A stretch of 64,000 nucleotides of DNA from Pseudomonas lijiangensis (GTDB lineage: Bacteria; Pseudomonadota; Gammaproteobacteria; Pseudomonadales; Pseudomonadaceae), in contig NZ_CP076668.1 in NCBI RefSeq assembly GCF_018968705.1, positions 1,995,001-2,059,000 on the forward strand, written 5' to 3'. Positions 52,517-61,464 of this stretch are shown here, piece by piece; within the stretch, counting starts at the first letter, position 1; each line of letters begins with the position of its first letter. Made by a program: the position numbers and the translations under genes. A model generated the notes under the pieces. That model was not told the DNA's origin. It saw only the letters and a list, made by a program, of their open reading frames with translations, and did not search any database.

Positions 52517-52604
52517 CGTTTCTGGGGTTTGGTGCCAGCTCTTCGCGAATGAGCGGAGCGCCGCCCGATTCGCTCCCACAAACTGATGTTGATCACTCAA
52601 GGCC

Positions 52605-52670
52605 TGCCCGTCACTTGTGGGAGGGGCCTTGGCCGCGACGACCAGCTTGAATGCAACACATTTTCAGCGT
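52605..52670 (+). repeat. Truncated REPIN, family A
   Basis: The left REP arm (52617-52639) is identical to the arm at 6838-6860. It is followed by a spacer part (CAACACATTTTCAGCG) shared with 6875-6890, but the right arm is missing. The upstream CCTG..CGTCACTT is also shared. It is therefore a 3'-truncated copy of the same element. Confidence 0.75.
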
Positions 52671-52864
52671 CCAGACGGGCTGTCGAATTCATTCGCGAAA
52701 AACCACCTCAACCTTGTATATCCCTCAGGGTTACCGCTGGATCGGAAGCGGCACCTTCCCCGAGGGCCAGTGTCTGCTGATGGCGGCTTCACGCCTGCAA
52801 CCTTGCCTCAAATCCGTTACCCAAGGTTCGACACGCACTTATTCACGACACAGGGGATGACCCG

Positions 52865-53884
52865 ATGAAAGCTTTCCAGATAGGCGCCCAGAATGGTTTG
52901 GACTCGCTGACCGCGACCACCCGTCCCGAATTGTCTGCCGGGGCAGGCGAAGTCGTCATCGCCCCGCGACTTGTGAGCCTCATCAGCCGGGATGTCCAGA
53001 TTCTTCGGGGGGTATACGGTCCCATGCAGGCCCCCGAACGTATCCCGGTGTCTGAAGGCGTGGGAGAAGTCATTGCGGTCGGTGAAGGTGTCGAAGATTT
53101 CAAACCGGGTGACCGAGTCATCTGCGGTCATTTCCCCAACTGGTTGGACGGGGCGTTTCGCGCTGACGTGTTCAGCCATGATGTCGGTGTCAGCCACGAT
53201 GGCTGGCTTGCTGAAAAAATTGTACTCCCGGCTGCGGCGTTGATCCGCGTCCCGCAAGCGTTGGCGAATAAAGATGTCGCTGCCCTCGCGTCCGCCGGGC
53301 TTACCGCCTGGAACGCTCTGGTCGAGGTGTGCAAGGTCAAGCCGGGCGAACTCGTTCTGTGTCTGGGCACTGGGGGAGTGGCGCTGGCGGCATTGAAAAT
53401 CGCCAAGGTCCTGGGCGCACGGGTGGCGATGACCTCATCAAGCGATGAGAAGCTGGAGTTTGTCCGCCAGCTCGGAGCGGACATCACAGTAAATTACCGT
53501 ACCCACACCGACTGGGCCGCCCAGTTGATGCTGCTTACCGAGAACGCAGGTGCCGACGTGATCATCGAGACGGGCGGTCAGGATACTTTGGGGCAATCCA
53601 TCGCGGCAGCGGCCGTGAATGGGCGTATTGCGGTGATAGGTGTAACCCCAGGACAGAAGTCGCCGATACCTGACTACGTATCGCTCATCCTCAAAAACGT
53701 GACGATCCGAGGCATCGCCAACGGCAACCGGAAAATGTTCGAAGAGCTGCTACGCGCCATAGAAGTGAATGGCATTCAAACCGTAGTCGCCAAGACTTTC
53801 AAATTCGACGACGCGCCAGAGGCGTATGCCTACTTTGCGGCTGCACAGCACGTTGGCAAGGTTCTGATCGAGTTCGATAACTAA
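52865..53884 (+). CDS. Zinc-independent MDR-superfamily oxidoreductase (quinone reductase-like)
   Basis: A 339-residue medium-chain dehydrogenase/reductase. The GroES-like domain (1-~125) includes PVSEGVGEVIAVGEGVEDFKPGDRV, and the Rossmann domain has LGTGGVALAALKIAKVLGARV. The usual zinc ligands are absent: the Cys position reads SLISRD and the GHE position reads PVSEG, and there is no four-Cys structural lobe. It is thus probably an NADPH-dependent quinone or enone reductase rather than an alcohol dehydrogenase, though databases may name it so. The next gene starts at the base after its stop, so the two form a pair. Confidence 0.82.
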   Translation: MKAFQIGAQNGLDSLTATTRPELSAGAGEVVIAPRLVSLISRDVQILRGVYGPMQAPERIPVSEGVGEVIAVGEGVEDFKPGDRVICGHFPNWLDGAFRADVFSHDVGVSHDGWLAEKIVLPAAALIRVPQALANKDVAALASAGLTAWNALVEVCKVKPGELVLCLGTGGVALAALKIAKVLGARVAMTSSSDEKLEFVRQLGADITVNYRTHTDWAAQLMLLTENAGADVIIETGGQDTLGQSIAAAAVNGRIAVIGVTPGQKSPIPDYVSLILKNVTIRGIANGNRKMFEELLRAIEVNGIQTVVAKTFKFDDAPEAYAYFAAAQHVGKVLIEFDN

Positions 53885-54232
53885 ATGACGGACACCTACA
53901 GCGCCCACGATCATGCCAATAATAATCAGGCAGAGATTCTCATCAGCAGCCAATGCGCATGCTTTGGCTGTTACGCGGTTTTCCCTGCGCCAGAGGTCGC
54001 GCGATGGACGGACTCAACGGCATGGTGCCCCAAATGTGAGGCATTCGGCACCTTGCTGGGGGATGCCTCAGGGTTACCGCTTACTCGGGAGTTTCTGGAG
54101 TCTGTCCATGATCACTGGATAGGCCCGCAAGAGTGGCTGGATGAGCTGGCCGAGCAGACCCATAAGGTTGCGACTGCACTCTATAAGCCTGCCGATGTGA
54201 GGAAAAACCGGCCTTGGTGGAGGTTCTGGTAA
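53885..54232 (+). CDS. Small Cys-rich (zinc-ribbon-like) cytoplasmic protein
   Basis: A 115-residue protein with no signal peptide. Cysteines occur as QCACFGCYAVFP and TAWCPKCEAFG, a CxCxxC...CxxC pattern that could bind zinc or an Fe-S cluster. The C-terminus is Trp-rich (NRPWWRFW). Similar small proteins are annotated only as cytoplasmic proteins in other bacteria. ATG abuts the stop of the MDR oxidoreductase, so translation is probably coupled. No function can be named; a partner role for the oxidoreductase or a metal-sensing role is speculation. Confidence 0.72.
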   Translation: MTDTYSAHDHANNNQAEILISSQCACFGCYAVFPAPEVARWTDSTAWCPKCEAFGTLLGDASGLPLTREFLESVHDHWIGPQEWLDELAEQTHKVATALYKPADVRKNRPWWRFW

Positions 54233-54254
54233 TGGTGGTTGTGTGTTTGCTGCG

Positions 54255-54320
54255 AGCTCTTCGCGAATGAATTCGCACACATAGCCCGTGTAGGAGCGAA
54301 TTTATTCGCGAAAAACCGCC
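54255..54320. repeat. REPIN-like inverted repeat, family D
   Basis: CTCTTCGCGAATGAATTCGC (54257-54276) and GAGCGAATTTATTCGCGAAA (54294-54313) are imperfect inverted copies of the Pseudomonas REP type with GCGAAT.ATTCGCGAA. It lies between the Cys-rich protein and the DUF3077-like gene. Half copies occur at 52538-52555 and 52683-52702. Confidence 0.7.
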
Positions 54321-54532
54321 TAACGCACCTCCACCCAAGCCAACGACCTTTCCAGCTCAGCCTTGGCCATGCCAATCAAATGCACCACCGAAAACGCCAG
54401 GTCGCGTTTCGGGCCGTTGAGGCTGTCTCCGGTTTCGTAGGCGGTGGCTGCTGCGCAACGCAGCAGGGCGCTGACGTGCAGAAGGGATTCTTCGAGGTTT
54501 GTGTTCGGTGGATCAGATATTACTTTGATCAT
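54320..54532 (-). CDS. Small DUF3077/DUF6124-like protein
   Basis: A 70-residue protein: MIKVISDPPNTNLEESLLHV, then a helical region with SLNGPKRDLAFSVVHLIGMAKAELER. The PPNTN-x-ESLL start followed by a short helical bundle resembles the many paralogous DUF3077/DUF6124 proteins of Pseudomonas, whose function is unknown. I start at ATG 54532; the frame continues upstream without an obvious start. It is preceded by an unusual structured leader and an overlapping reading frame (54513-54698). The family call is by eye and is tentative. Confidence 0.62.
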   Translation of the reverse strand: MIKVISDPPNTNLEESLLHVSALLRCAAATAYETGDSLNGPKRDLAFSVVHLIGMAKAELERSLAWVEVR

Positions 54533-54713
54533 GAAGGCTGCCTGTAAGGTAAGGCCACCTGCCATTCGCTGCTAAACGAACAAGGGTGGCGACTTTGACG
54601 CGGGTTAGCAGACCGGGGCAACCTACAAATCCGGCGCACTCGAAAGTGCCCCACGCAAAGCCGCCATAAGCGGTGCTTGCGCGTTGTATGTCACCCACAG
54701 GCTGCTAAACCCG
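54533..54713 (-). promoter_or_regulatory. Repeat-rich leader of the DUF3077-like gene
   Basis: On the minus strand this leader carries TTTAGCAGC at 54713-54700 and 54577-54568, plus a complementary copy TTAGCAG at 54605-54611. CGGGTTAGCAG.CC and GGCTGCTAAACCCG can pair across ~90 bases. A 61-codon open frame (54698-54513), ending LTGSLHDQSNI, runs through it and overlaps the DUF3077 start by 20 bases in another frame. It may be a structured RNA, a leader ORF, or both. Confidence 0.45.
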
Positions 54714-55037
54714 ATCACTGATATTCAGCGACGACCGCAGCCTAGAGCCCGAAATCACCTCGCGCAAGGCCTCGGGATTTTCTCGGAAACTTCATGCGGA
54801 GGAAAGGGAAAAGGGTGTCGGACTGGACGGTGGAAAACGGGTTTTTCGTTAGCGGACGTAAAAAATCGCGCATGATTTTTCGGCCATTCACGCAATGCGC
54901 CGGGCAATCCCCAATCCTGCTCACCATCCCCGGTAGCCACCCTAAAAAATATTTTCAAAAAAAAGGTGAGGTAACCACATCTGCCAACCGTGTAGGTAAA
55001 TGGGAATTATTCCTTTTACTATGTCGGAGTCATTTAC
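54714..55037 (+). other. Upstream region of the TonB receptor
   Basis: This 324-base region is upstream of the receptor. It contains an 11-bp palindrome GGAATTATTCC at 55003-55013, 25 bases before the GTG start, and the ribosome site GGAG at 55026-55029. No classical Fur box or ECF-sigma promoter is evident to me. No gene is supported here. Confidence 0.55.
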
Positions 55038-57155
55038 GTGGCCAATATGCTTTTCCGCCTGAACGCTTCTGTTCTTCTCTGTACTGCGTTGCCTTGCCTT
55101 GCGATGGCCGCCGAGTCTGCCACTGAGCTTCCTGCCAGTGTCATTGAGTCTACTTCCGACCAGGAAAGCTATACGCGCACAGATACCTCCACGGCGAGCA
55201 AGGGAACCACGCAGATACGGGACGAGGCGCAAAGCGTCAACACGGTTGCCGCCCAGACTCTCGATGACTATCAGGTCAAGGATCTTATCGATGCCATGCG
55301 CTTTGTCAGCGGCGTCACTCAGACCAACACCCTGGGTGGCACCAAGGATGCGTTGATCAAGCGCGGGTTTGGCAGTAACGATGACAACTCGATCATGCGC
55401 GACGGGATTCGCTCGGCCATTGGCCGTAACCTGGGGGCAACCACCGATCATGTGGAGGTGCTCAAGGGGCCGGCTTCGTTGATGTACGGCGCGCTGGAGC
55501 CCGGTGGGCTTATCAACGTCATCAGCAAGCAGCCGCAGTTCAGCCGCAGCACGACGCTGACCGGCTCTGCTTTCAGCGAGGGCGGTGGTTCGTTCGGTCT
55601 GGACACGACCGGCCCGCTGGGCGATACCGGCCTGGCTTATCGTTTGATCGCTGAGCGCGGTCACGAAGATTACTGGCGTAACTATGGCGTTGACGAGCAC
55701 ACGCTCATTGCGCCGTCGATTGCCTGGGTGGGCGAGCGGGCGAGTGTTTCCCTGGCCTATACCTACAACGATTACTCCAGCCCGTTCGATCGCGGCACGG
55801 TGTTCGTCAATGGTCGTCCGGCAGACATCAGTTATCGCGATCGTCTGGATGAGCGCTGGGCCAAGACGGTGGGCATAAGCCAGAGCACGACCGCGAAGTT
55901 CGAGTACCAACTCAATGACGCATGGCGCAGCCGGCTGACTTATGGCTGGACTCAGGATCGCTACAGCCTGGCGATAGCCCAGCCGAATGCGCTGACCGGC
56001 AATAACCTGCGCCGGATCGCCAACGGCGGGCATTATGATTACGAAAGCCGTTATACCGCTCTGGATCTGATGGGCGACCAGCAGTTGTTCGGTCAGCGGC
56101 ACGAGATCACGGTCGGCGTGGATAACGAATCGCTGGATAAATACCGTGGCAAAACCTACCGCAATGCCAACACCGCCGCAGGCAACCTCAATATCCAGAA
56201 CCCGGTATATGGCAACCTGGCGGAGCCTGCGACCATCAGTGCTGCGCAGAGCAATGCGGAAAATAACCTCGTCACCACTTCGGTGTATTTCAAGGACAAC
56301 TGGCACCTCAATGATCGCTGGATTCTGGTCTTCGGTGGTCGTCAGGAGCACTGGGATCAATACAGCGATCAGGGGCTGGGCAGTTCCTATGCGCCAGGTG
56401 CCGATTCAAATGGCGATAAATTCATTCCCTTCGGCGGGATCGTCTATCAGCCGACCGAGACCGTCGCGCTCTATGCCAACTACAGTCGTTCGTTCGTGCC
56501 CAACGATGCCGATGATGCGGGTAACAGCTTCAAGCCTACCGAAGGTCGCAGCTACGAAGTGGGGATCAAATACACCCCTGTCCAGGCACTCAACGTGAAT
56601 CTGGCGGTGTACGACATCGTCAAGAAAAACCTGGTCAACAGCGTCCTGCAGAGCAACGGCGACAGCCTCGACGAGGCCGTGGGCAAGGCGGGCTCCCGCG
56701 GTATCGAACTGGATGTGACCGGTGAGTTGTCCGAGAACTGGAGCATGATCGGCACCTATGCCTACAACCGCACCAAGGTGCTGAAGAACCAGGAGTCGCC
56801 AGAGCAAGAGGGCAATCGCCTGCCGAATGCGCCCATGCACACTGCCAGCCTGTACCTGACTCACCACCTCGCGCTGCCGGCTGAAACCGGCAAGTGGCAT
56901 GTCGGTGCCGGTGCCCGATATGTAGGGGAGCGTCCGGGGGATAATGCCAACAGTTTCTGGATGGACAGCTACACCGTGGCCGATGCCTTTGTGCGCTGGG
57001 ATCTGCCGACCCATGACTACAAGACCAGTCTGCAACTGAACATCGACAACCTGTTCAACAAGGAATACTACCCGGCCACAACCGGCAGCAGCTCGCTCCA
57101 GGTGGAAGAGGGCGCATTACGTACCGCCCGTGTGACGGCCAGCGTTACGTTCTGA
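55038..57155 (+). CDS. TonB-dependent siderophore receptor (FhuA/FoxA type)
   Basis: A 705-residue outer-membrane receptor. It has a signal peptide (1-~24, ending AMA-AE), a plug domain (~55-165) with TLDDYQVKDLIDAMRFVSGVTQ and VEVLKGPASLMYGALEPGGLINVISKQP, and a 22-strand barrel ending in the aromatic residue of RVTASVTF. There is no N-terminal STN signalling domain, so it does not act through an anti-sigma factor. The plug and barrel motifs point to a ferric hydroxamate siderophore, but the ligand is not certain. The start is GTG with GGAG eight bases upstream. No siderophore synthesis genes are nearby, so it may use xenosiderophores. Confidence 0.9.
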   Translation: MANMLFRLNASVLLCTALPCLAMAAESATELPASVIESTSDQESYTRTDTSTASKGTTQIRDEAQSVNTVAAQTLDDYQVKDLIDAMRFVSGVTQTNTLGGTKDALIKRGFGSNDDNSIMRDGIRSAIGRNLGATTDHVEVLKGPASLMYGALEPGGLINVISKQPQFSRSTTLTGSAFSEGGGSFGLDTTGPLGDTGLAYRLIAERGHEDYWRNYGVDEHTLIAPSIAWVGERASVSLAYTYNDYSSPFDRGTVFVNGRPADISYRDRLDERWAKTVGISQSTTAKFEYQLNDAWRSRLTYGWTQDRYSLAIAQPNALTGNNLRRIANGGHYDYESRYTALDLMGDQQLFGQRHEITVGVDNESLDKYRGKTYRNANTAAGNLNIQNPVYGNLAEPATISAAQSNAENNLVTTSVYFKDNWHLNDRWILVFGGRQEHWDQYSDQGLGSSYAPGADSNGDKFIPFGGIVYQPTETVALYANYSRSFVPNDADDAGNSFKPTEGRSYEVGIKYTPVQALNVNLAVYDIVKKNLVNSVLQSNGDSLDEAVGKAGSRGIELDVTGELSENWSMIGTYAYNRTKVLKNQESPEQEGNRLPNAPMHTASLYLTHHLALPAETGKWHVGAGARYVGERPGDNANSFWMDSYTVADAFVRWDLPTHDYKTSLQLNIDNLFNKEYYPATTGSSSLQVEEGALRTARVTASVTF

Positions 57156-57247
57156 TGATATAGGCGGGCGCTTGCTATCAATGAAGCGCCTTCACAGTTT
57201 TTTTACATTGGGGCAGGTAATGTCGTAACTGCTCCTGAGAGAACTTT

Positions 57248-57280
57248 AAGCCCGCTCCCCCCCATCGCGGGCTTTTCTTT
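57248..57280. terminator. Terminator after the TonB receptor gene
   Basis: AAGCCCGC-N10-GCGGGCTT followed by TTCTTTGT, about 95 bases past the receptor stop. chrA converges from the other side. Confidence 0.8.
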
Positions 57281-57373
57281 GTCTGGAATTTGGCATACGG
57301 TACGGGATGTCGTGTGGATCAGTGTCGATAGTCGGTGATCTGCAAGCAAAATCACTCCGCCAAAAGTCTTCGC

Positions 57374-58579
57374 TCACAGCGCCATACTCATTAACCCTCC
57401 CACCACACCGCTGCCTGTCACCACCAGCCATGGCGGTAGTTTCCAGAACATCAAGGCAACCAGCGCAACGAGGGCCAGAGCAAAGTCCTGCGGTGTGAGA
57501 ATGGCGCTCGTCCATACCGGCTGGTAGAGAGCGGCCAGCAACAGACCGACCACCGCTGCATTGATGCCTGCCAGCGCTGCTTGCGTTCGGGGGCTACGGC
57601 GCAAGTGCTCCCAGAATGGCAAGGCTCCCATTACCAACAGGAAGGAGGGGGCAAAGATTGCCAACAGGGCGATCAGCCCGCCAGTCCAGCCGTTGGGTGC
57701 CTGGTTCAGTGAGGCTCCGAGAAACGCTGCAAAGGTGAACAACGGTCCCGGGATGGCCTGCACGGCACCGTAGCCCGCCAGGAATGTATCGTTATCGACC
57801 TTGCCTGACAGCACGACTTCGGCCTGCAACAGCGGCAACACCACATGTCCGCCTCCGAACACCAGTGAGCCGGTGCGGTAGAAGGCATCGATCAGTGAAA
57901 GTATCGGGTTCGGGAACAGGGCTGACAGCAATGGCAGACTCACGAGCAGGGCAATGAACAGCGTCAGCCAGAGCAGACCTGCACGGGGTCTGATGGGCAT
58001 CGGCAATGGATCATGCGCTTCTCCTTGCGAAGGCTTGAACAGCAGCAGGCCAGTGATCGCTGCAGCGAAGATAACCCCCATCTGTCCCCAGGCTGTCGGC
58101 ACCAGAAGCACCAGGCATGTGGCCACTGTCATGAGGGTGATGCGCGCAACGTCGCTACAGAGGTTGCGCGCCATCCCCCATACAGCTTGCGCGACGACTG
58201 CCACGGCCACCACTTTCAAGCCATGCAGTACACCGGCGGGCATTGCATTGCCGTAAGTCGCAATGCCTGTTGCAAACAGGATCATGGCAATGGCCGAAGG
58301 CAAGGTGAATCCCAACCAGGCAGCCAGCGCTCCGGTATATCCGCTACGGAACAGTCCCAGTGCCATTCCGGCCTGACTGCTCGCAGGACCTGGCAGACAC
58401 TGGCACAGAGCAATCAGATCGGCGTAGCTGCGTTCGCTCAACCATTGTCGGCGTACCACGAACTCATCCCGGAAATACCCCAGATGGGCGATCGGGCCAC
58501 CAAAAGAGGTCAGGCCCAGGCGCAGGAAAATCAGAAAAACAGCCCAGGGGCCAGTGTCGCTCTTGATACTGTCGGTCAT
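57374..58579 (-). CDS. chrA: Chromate transporter ChrA
   Basis: ChrA exports chromate by proton antiport. The 401-residue protein has two homologous halves of about six transmembrane segments (long-chain CHR family). The N-terminal half has FLRLGLTSFGGPIAHLGYFRDEFVVRRQWL and LCQCLPGPASSQAGMALG; the C-terminal half repeats the pattern in FYRTGSLVFGGGHVVLPLLQ and GYGAVQAIPGPLFTFAAFLG. ATG 58579 has GGAAGC upstream; a 35-residue upstream extension is not supported. There is no chrB regulator beside it. Confidence 0.92.
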   Translation of the reverse strand: MTDSIKSDTGPWAVFLIFLRLGLTSFGGPIAHLGYFRDEFVVRRQWLSERSYADLIALCQCLPGPASSQAGMALGLFRSGYTGALAAWLGFTLPSAIAMILFATGIATYGNAMPAGVLHGLKVVAVAVVAQAVWGMARNLCSDVARITLMTVATCLVLLVPTAWGQMGVIFAAAITGLLLFKPSQGEAHDPLPMPIRPRAGLLWLTLFIALLVSLPLLSALFPNPILSLIDAFYRTGSLVFGGGHVVLPLLQAEVVLSGKVDNDTFLAGYGAVQAIPGPLFTFAAFLGASLNQAPNGWTGGLIALLAIFAPSFLLVMGALPFWEHLRRSPRTQAALAGINAAVVGLLLAALYQPVWTSAILTPQDFALALVALVALMFWKLPPWLVVTGSGVVGGLMSMAL

Positions 58580-58833
58580 GAGTGCTTCCGGGTATGTGAC
58601 AGCGCTGTGGATTGCCAGCCAGGGTATTTCTCCTGCATCGAGGCTGTCATTCCCATGGTGCTGTCGCCAGTGGAGTCTGTTCAAGGTAGACGTTTCAAGA
58701 TTCTGTTTTTAACGGTTTTTTACTTTTTTGCTGAATATGGAATTGCCGTCTACCGTTGATCCGACACCCTTCAAGGAAAAAAACGCTACGCCGATCAGTT
58801 AAAAACACCCCCCTCGCTGTGGAGTACCCCGCA

Positions 58834-60459
58834 ATGATGCGACGTCTTAACCTGGCCCCCCGTTCCGCCCTGTGCTTTGGCTTTTTCTGCCTGATGTTAT
58901 TGCTTCAGGGAGGGTTGTTCATGCGCCAGGCCGAGAAGCTCAATGAGGCAGAGAAACATGTTGAAACAAATGTGCTGCCCAGCGTCAAGCTGCTCGGCTC
59001 GCTGGATCGCGAGTTCGTCAGCCTGCGGGGTAACAATGCTCGCCTGCGCAACCCTGTGGAACCACAGGAACGCAAGACCAAGGCGGCCAGCGATATTCAG
59101 CAGTCCCGTCAGTTGATCAGTGAATACAGCGATGCTCTTGGCAAGCTGATTGTCACGACTGAAGGTCAAAAAGCCTTCAGTGAGCTCAAGCAAGCCATTA
59201 CCGGCTATAACGCCATCCAGGATCGTTACCTGTCGGAGGCAGCAGCAGGCAATCTCGAAGCTGCGGTCAAGACCTCCAATACGGACATGAAAGCCGCTGC
59301 CGACCTGACCGAGGCTTCGCTGCAGAAGCTGATCGGCGTGAACGACACAAAAGCCAAGCGTGCGGGTGAGAAGGCTGACGCTGCTTACCATGGCACGGTG
59401 GTGATGGTGATTCTGTTCGTGGTGCTGGGCGCGACAGGCACTGTGCTGCTGGCCTGGCTGTATACCCGCAGCCTTACCGTACCTATCGGCGATGCACTGG
59501 AGATTGCCCGGCGTATCGCAGCCAATGACTTGACCCAGCCCATCAAGCAAGAGGGCACCGATGAAGCGGCGCGACTGGTCGGTTCGCTGGCCGCCATGCA
59601 GTCCAATCTGCGTGGGGCTCTGGCCACCATCCTGGACTCGGCGTCCCAATTGGCTTCGACTTCCGAAGAAATGCATGTCGTGACCGAAGACGCCTCGCGC
59701 ACCACCCAGCGCCAGAGTAACGAAATCGAAATGGCCGCAACCGCGGTCACTGAAATGAGTGCTGCGGTTGATGAGGTCGCCAGCAACGCTGCGGCGGCCT
59801 CGACGTCGGCGGCGCAGTCCACCAAGGCGGCGCTGGATGGCCGCGCTCAGGTGGATGAAACGGTCGCCGCGATCAACCTGATGGTGGCCAAGGTGGGAGA
59901 TACCTCCGCCGAGGTGCGCGGGCTGGCGACCATGGCCACGGATATCAGCAAGGTGCTGGACGTCATTCGTGCCATCGCCGAGCAGACCAACCTCCTGGCA
60001 CTCAATGCTGCCATCGAAGCGGCACGTGCTGGCGAAGCCGGTCGTGGATTTGCCGTGGTGGCCGATGAGGTGAGGGCGCTGGCGCATCGCACCCAGCAAT
60101 CGACCCGTGAAATCGAGCAGATGGTCAGTTCTATCCAGACCGGTACTCATCAGGCGGTGACGGCCATGGAGCAGACCAGCCATCAGGCCCACAACACGCT
60201 GGAACTGGCCAATGGTGCCGGGCAGGCACTGCTGGCTATTACCGACTCCATCGGCCAGATCAACGAGCGCAATCTGATGATTGCCACCGCCGCCGAAGAG
60301 CAGGCTCAGGTGGCGCGAGAGGTCGATAGAAGCCTGGTCAGCATTCGTGACCTGTCGGCTCAGACTTCCGAGGGCGCGAACCAGACGACAATCGCCACTG
60401 CAGAGCTGTCCAAGCTGGCGACAAACCTGAGTCGCATCACCAAGCAATTCCAGGTCTAG
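58834..60459 (+). CDS. Methyl-accepting chemotaxis protein, four-helix-bundle sensor
   Basis: A 541-residue chemoreceptor. Transmembrane segment 1 is at ~10-30, a helical periplasmic domain of ~150 residues fits the 4HB_MCP type, and transmembrane segment 2 is near 190-212. HAMP ([21 protein letters not shown]) and the signalling domain with tip [20 protein letters not shown] follow. No C-terminal NWETF-like pentapeptide is present. I start at ATG 58834, nine bases after GGAG. The ligand is unknown. It is divergent from chrA and unrelated in sensor to the sCache receptor at 5133. Confidence 0.88.
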   Translation: MMRRLNLAPRSALCFGFFCLMLLLQGGLFMRQAEKLNEAEKHVETNVLPSVKLLGSLDREFVSLRGNNARLRNPVEPQERKTKAASDIQQSRQLISEYSDALGKLIVTTEGQKAFSELKQAITGYNAIQDRYLSEAAAGNLEAAVKTSNTDMKAAADLTEASLQKLIGVNDTKAKRAGEKADAAYHGTVVMVILFVVLGATGTVLLAWLYTRSLTVPIGDALEIARRIAANDLTQPIKQEGTDEAARLVGSLAAMQSNLRGALATILDSASQLASTSEEMHVVTEDASRTTQRQSNEIEMAATAVTEMSAAVDEVASNAAAASTSAAQSTKAALDGRAQVDETVAAINLMVAKVGDTSAEVRGLATMATDISKVLDVIRAIAEQTNLLALNAAIEAARAGEAGRGFAVVADEVRALAHRTQQSTREIEQMVSSIQTGTHQAVTAMEQTSHQAHNTLELANGAGQALLAITDSIGQINERNLMIATAAEEQAQVAREVDRSLVSIRDLSAQTSEGANQTTIATAELSKLATNLSRITKQFQV

Positions 60460-60469
60460 GATCTGCAAA

Positions 60470-60495
60470 GCCGTCCGGTCGTGGGACCGGGCGGC
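60470..60495 (+). other. GC-rich hairpin after chemoreceptor gene
   Basis: GCCGTCCGGTC-GTGG-GACCGGGCGGC forms an 11-bp stem 10 bases past the stop. No T-run follows, so termination here would not be the canonical type; it may protect the mRNA 3' end. Confidence 0.4.
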
Positions 60496-60660
60496 ATCAG
60501 GTCATTCAAGGCCTCAATGTTGTGCGCATCAGCCTGTATTCGCTCCAATACGTATCACTTCTCGCCACACCGGTTTTTCCCTCGATCCCCATCTTCTTCG
60601 TAACGGTTTGATTCCCTTCATTAAAAAATGACAGGTGAGGACTTGGCTCGCTCTTTGCTT

Positions 60661-60698
60661 TTTTGCATTTATGGATAATTGGATACATTTATGCAAAA
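60661..60698. promoter_or_regulatory. Candidate operator of the GntR-family regulator
   Basis: TTTTGCAT and ATGCAAAA are perfect 8-bp inverted arms around a 22-base spacer. The spacer contains the direct repeat GGATA-ATT-GGATA and the core TTGGATACA, similar to sites of FCD-type GntR regulators. It lies just upstream of the regulator gene, so autoregulation is likely. Confidence 0.5.
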
Positions 60699-60708
60699 GG
60701 TGACAGGC

Positions 60709-61377
60709 ATGCAGAGCGTACCCACCTATGTGGAGCGTCAGCCGGTTACGGCCGAAGAGGAGGCTTACAACTTCCTGTTGAATGCGATCTGTTCGGGTCG
60801 TTATCGCAAGGGTGATCGTCTGATAGCCGAAGACATTGCCAGTGAAATCGGGACCAGCCGGATGCCGGTACGCGAGGCGTTTCGGCGTCTGGATGCTCAG
60901 GGGCTGGTCACGTTGCGCCCCAACCGCGGCGCTGTTGTCAGCGGCCTGGATATTGAGCAGATGAACGAAGTGTTCGAGATGCGCGCGGCGCTGGAAGGTC
61001 TGGCGGTGCGGGTGGCGGTGAGCAGGATCAATGATCGGCAGATCACGATTCTGGAACGGCTTCTTGATGACATGGATGATTTTCGCGACGACCCCGGACA
61101 CTGGATCGCCCGCCATCGCGCATTCCATGAATACCTGTGCAGCCTCAGCGAACGGCCGCGGCTGATGAAGCAGATTTTCTCCCTGTACTCATTGATCGAG
61201 GCCCCCATGCGCCTGTGGCTGGAGCACGGTGAAAAGCCGCTCAGTGGCCGCCAGGAACATGCACAGATTCTTGATGCCGTTCGCGCTCGCGATGCCGAGG
61301 CCGCTGAACGTGTGATTCGCCAGCACATTGAAGGGACGCTGCCGGCGCTGACGTTGTTTCTCCGATCCGAGCCATAA
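60709..61377 (+). CDS. GntR-family transcriptional regulator, FCD type
   Basis: A 222-residue regulator. The N-terminal winged helix (~18-80) shows YNFLLNAICSGRYRKGDRLIAEDIASEIGTSRMPVREAFRRL, and an FCD ligand-binding domain (~85-215) has EMRAALEGLAVRVAV, HRAFHEYLCSLS and EHAQILDAVRARDAEAAERVI with its metal-binding His residues. ATG 60709 follows AAGGTG by nine bases; an ATG at 60691 is the alternative. It precedes an amino-acid ABC importer and a gamma-glutamyltranspeptidase on the same strand, so it probably controls them in response to the imported compound. Confidence 0.88.
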   Translation: MQSVPTYVERQPVTAEEEAYNFLLNAICSGRYRKGDRLIAEDIASEIGTSRMPVREAFRRLDAQGLVTLRPNRGAVVSGLDIEQMNEVFEMRAALEGLAVRVAVSRINDRQITILERLLDDMDDFRDDPGHWIARHRAFHEYLCSLSERPRLMKQIFSLYSLIEAPMRLWLEHGEKPLSGRQEHAQILDAVRARDAEAAERVIRQHIEGTLPALTLFLRSEP

Positions 61378-61464
61378 GAATAAAGCGGGCACTCCGATTG
61401 AGAGCTGCCCCATGACACCTCGTTGAATGCTGCCCTCCCATCACAGCAAAACGGAGTTTTCACC

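Larger units (their letters stand above)
52478..52864. other. Region between tRNA-Ser and oxidoreductase, with REP fragments
   Basis: This 387-base region contains the tRNA terminator, pieces of two REP families (52538-52555, 52605-52670, 52683-52702), then about 150 bases with no recognised content. A short open frame at 52651-52860 shows no family I know. It may be debris from insertions next to the tRNA gene. Confidence 0.6.

Noticed and set aside
52651..52860. Possible 69-codon gene before the MDR oxidoreductase
   Set aside because: It starts inside a REP fragment and has no recognisable family or ribosome site; could be debris.
52390..54713. Genomic island integrated at tRNA-Ser
   Set aside because: No integrase and no direct repeat of the tRNA 3' end found within the window, so only a variable region is claimed.
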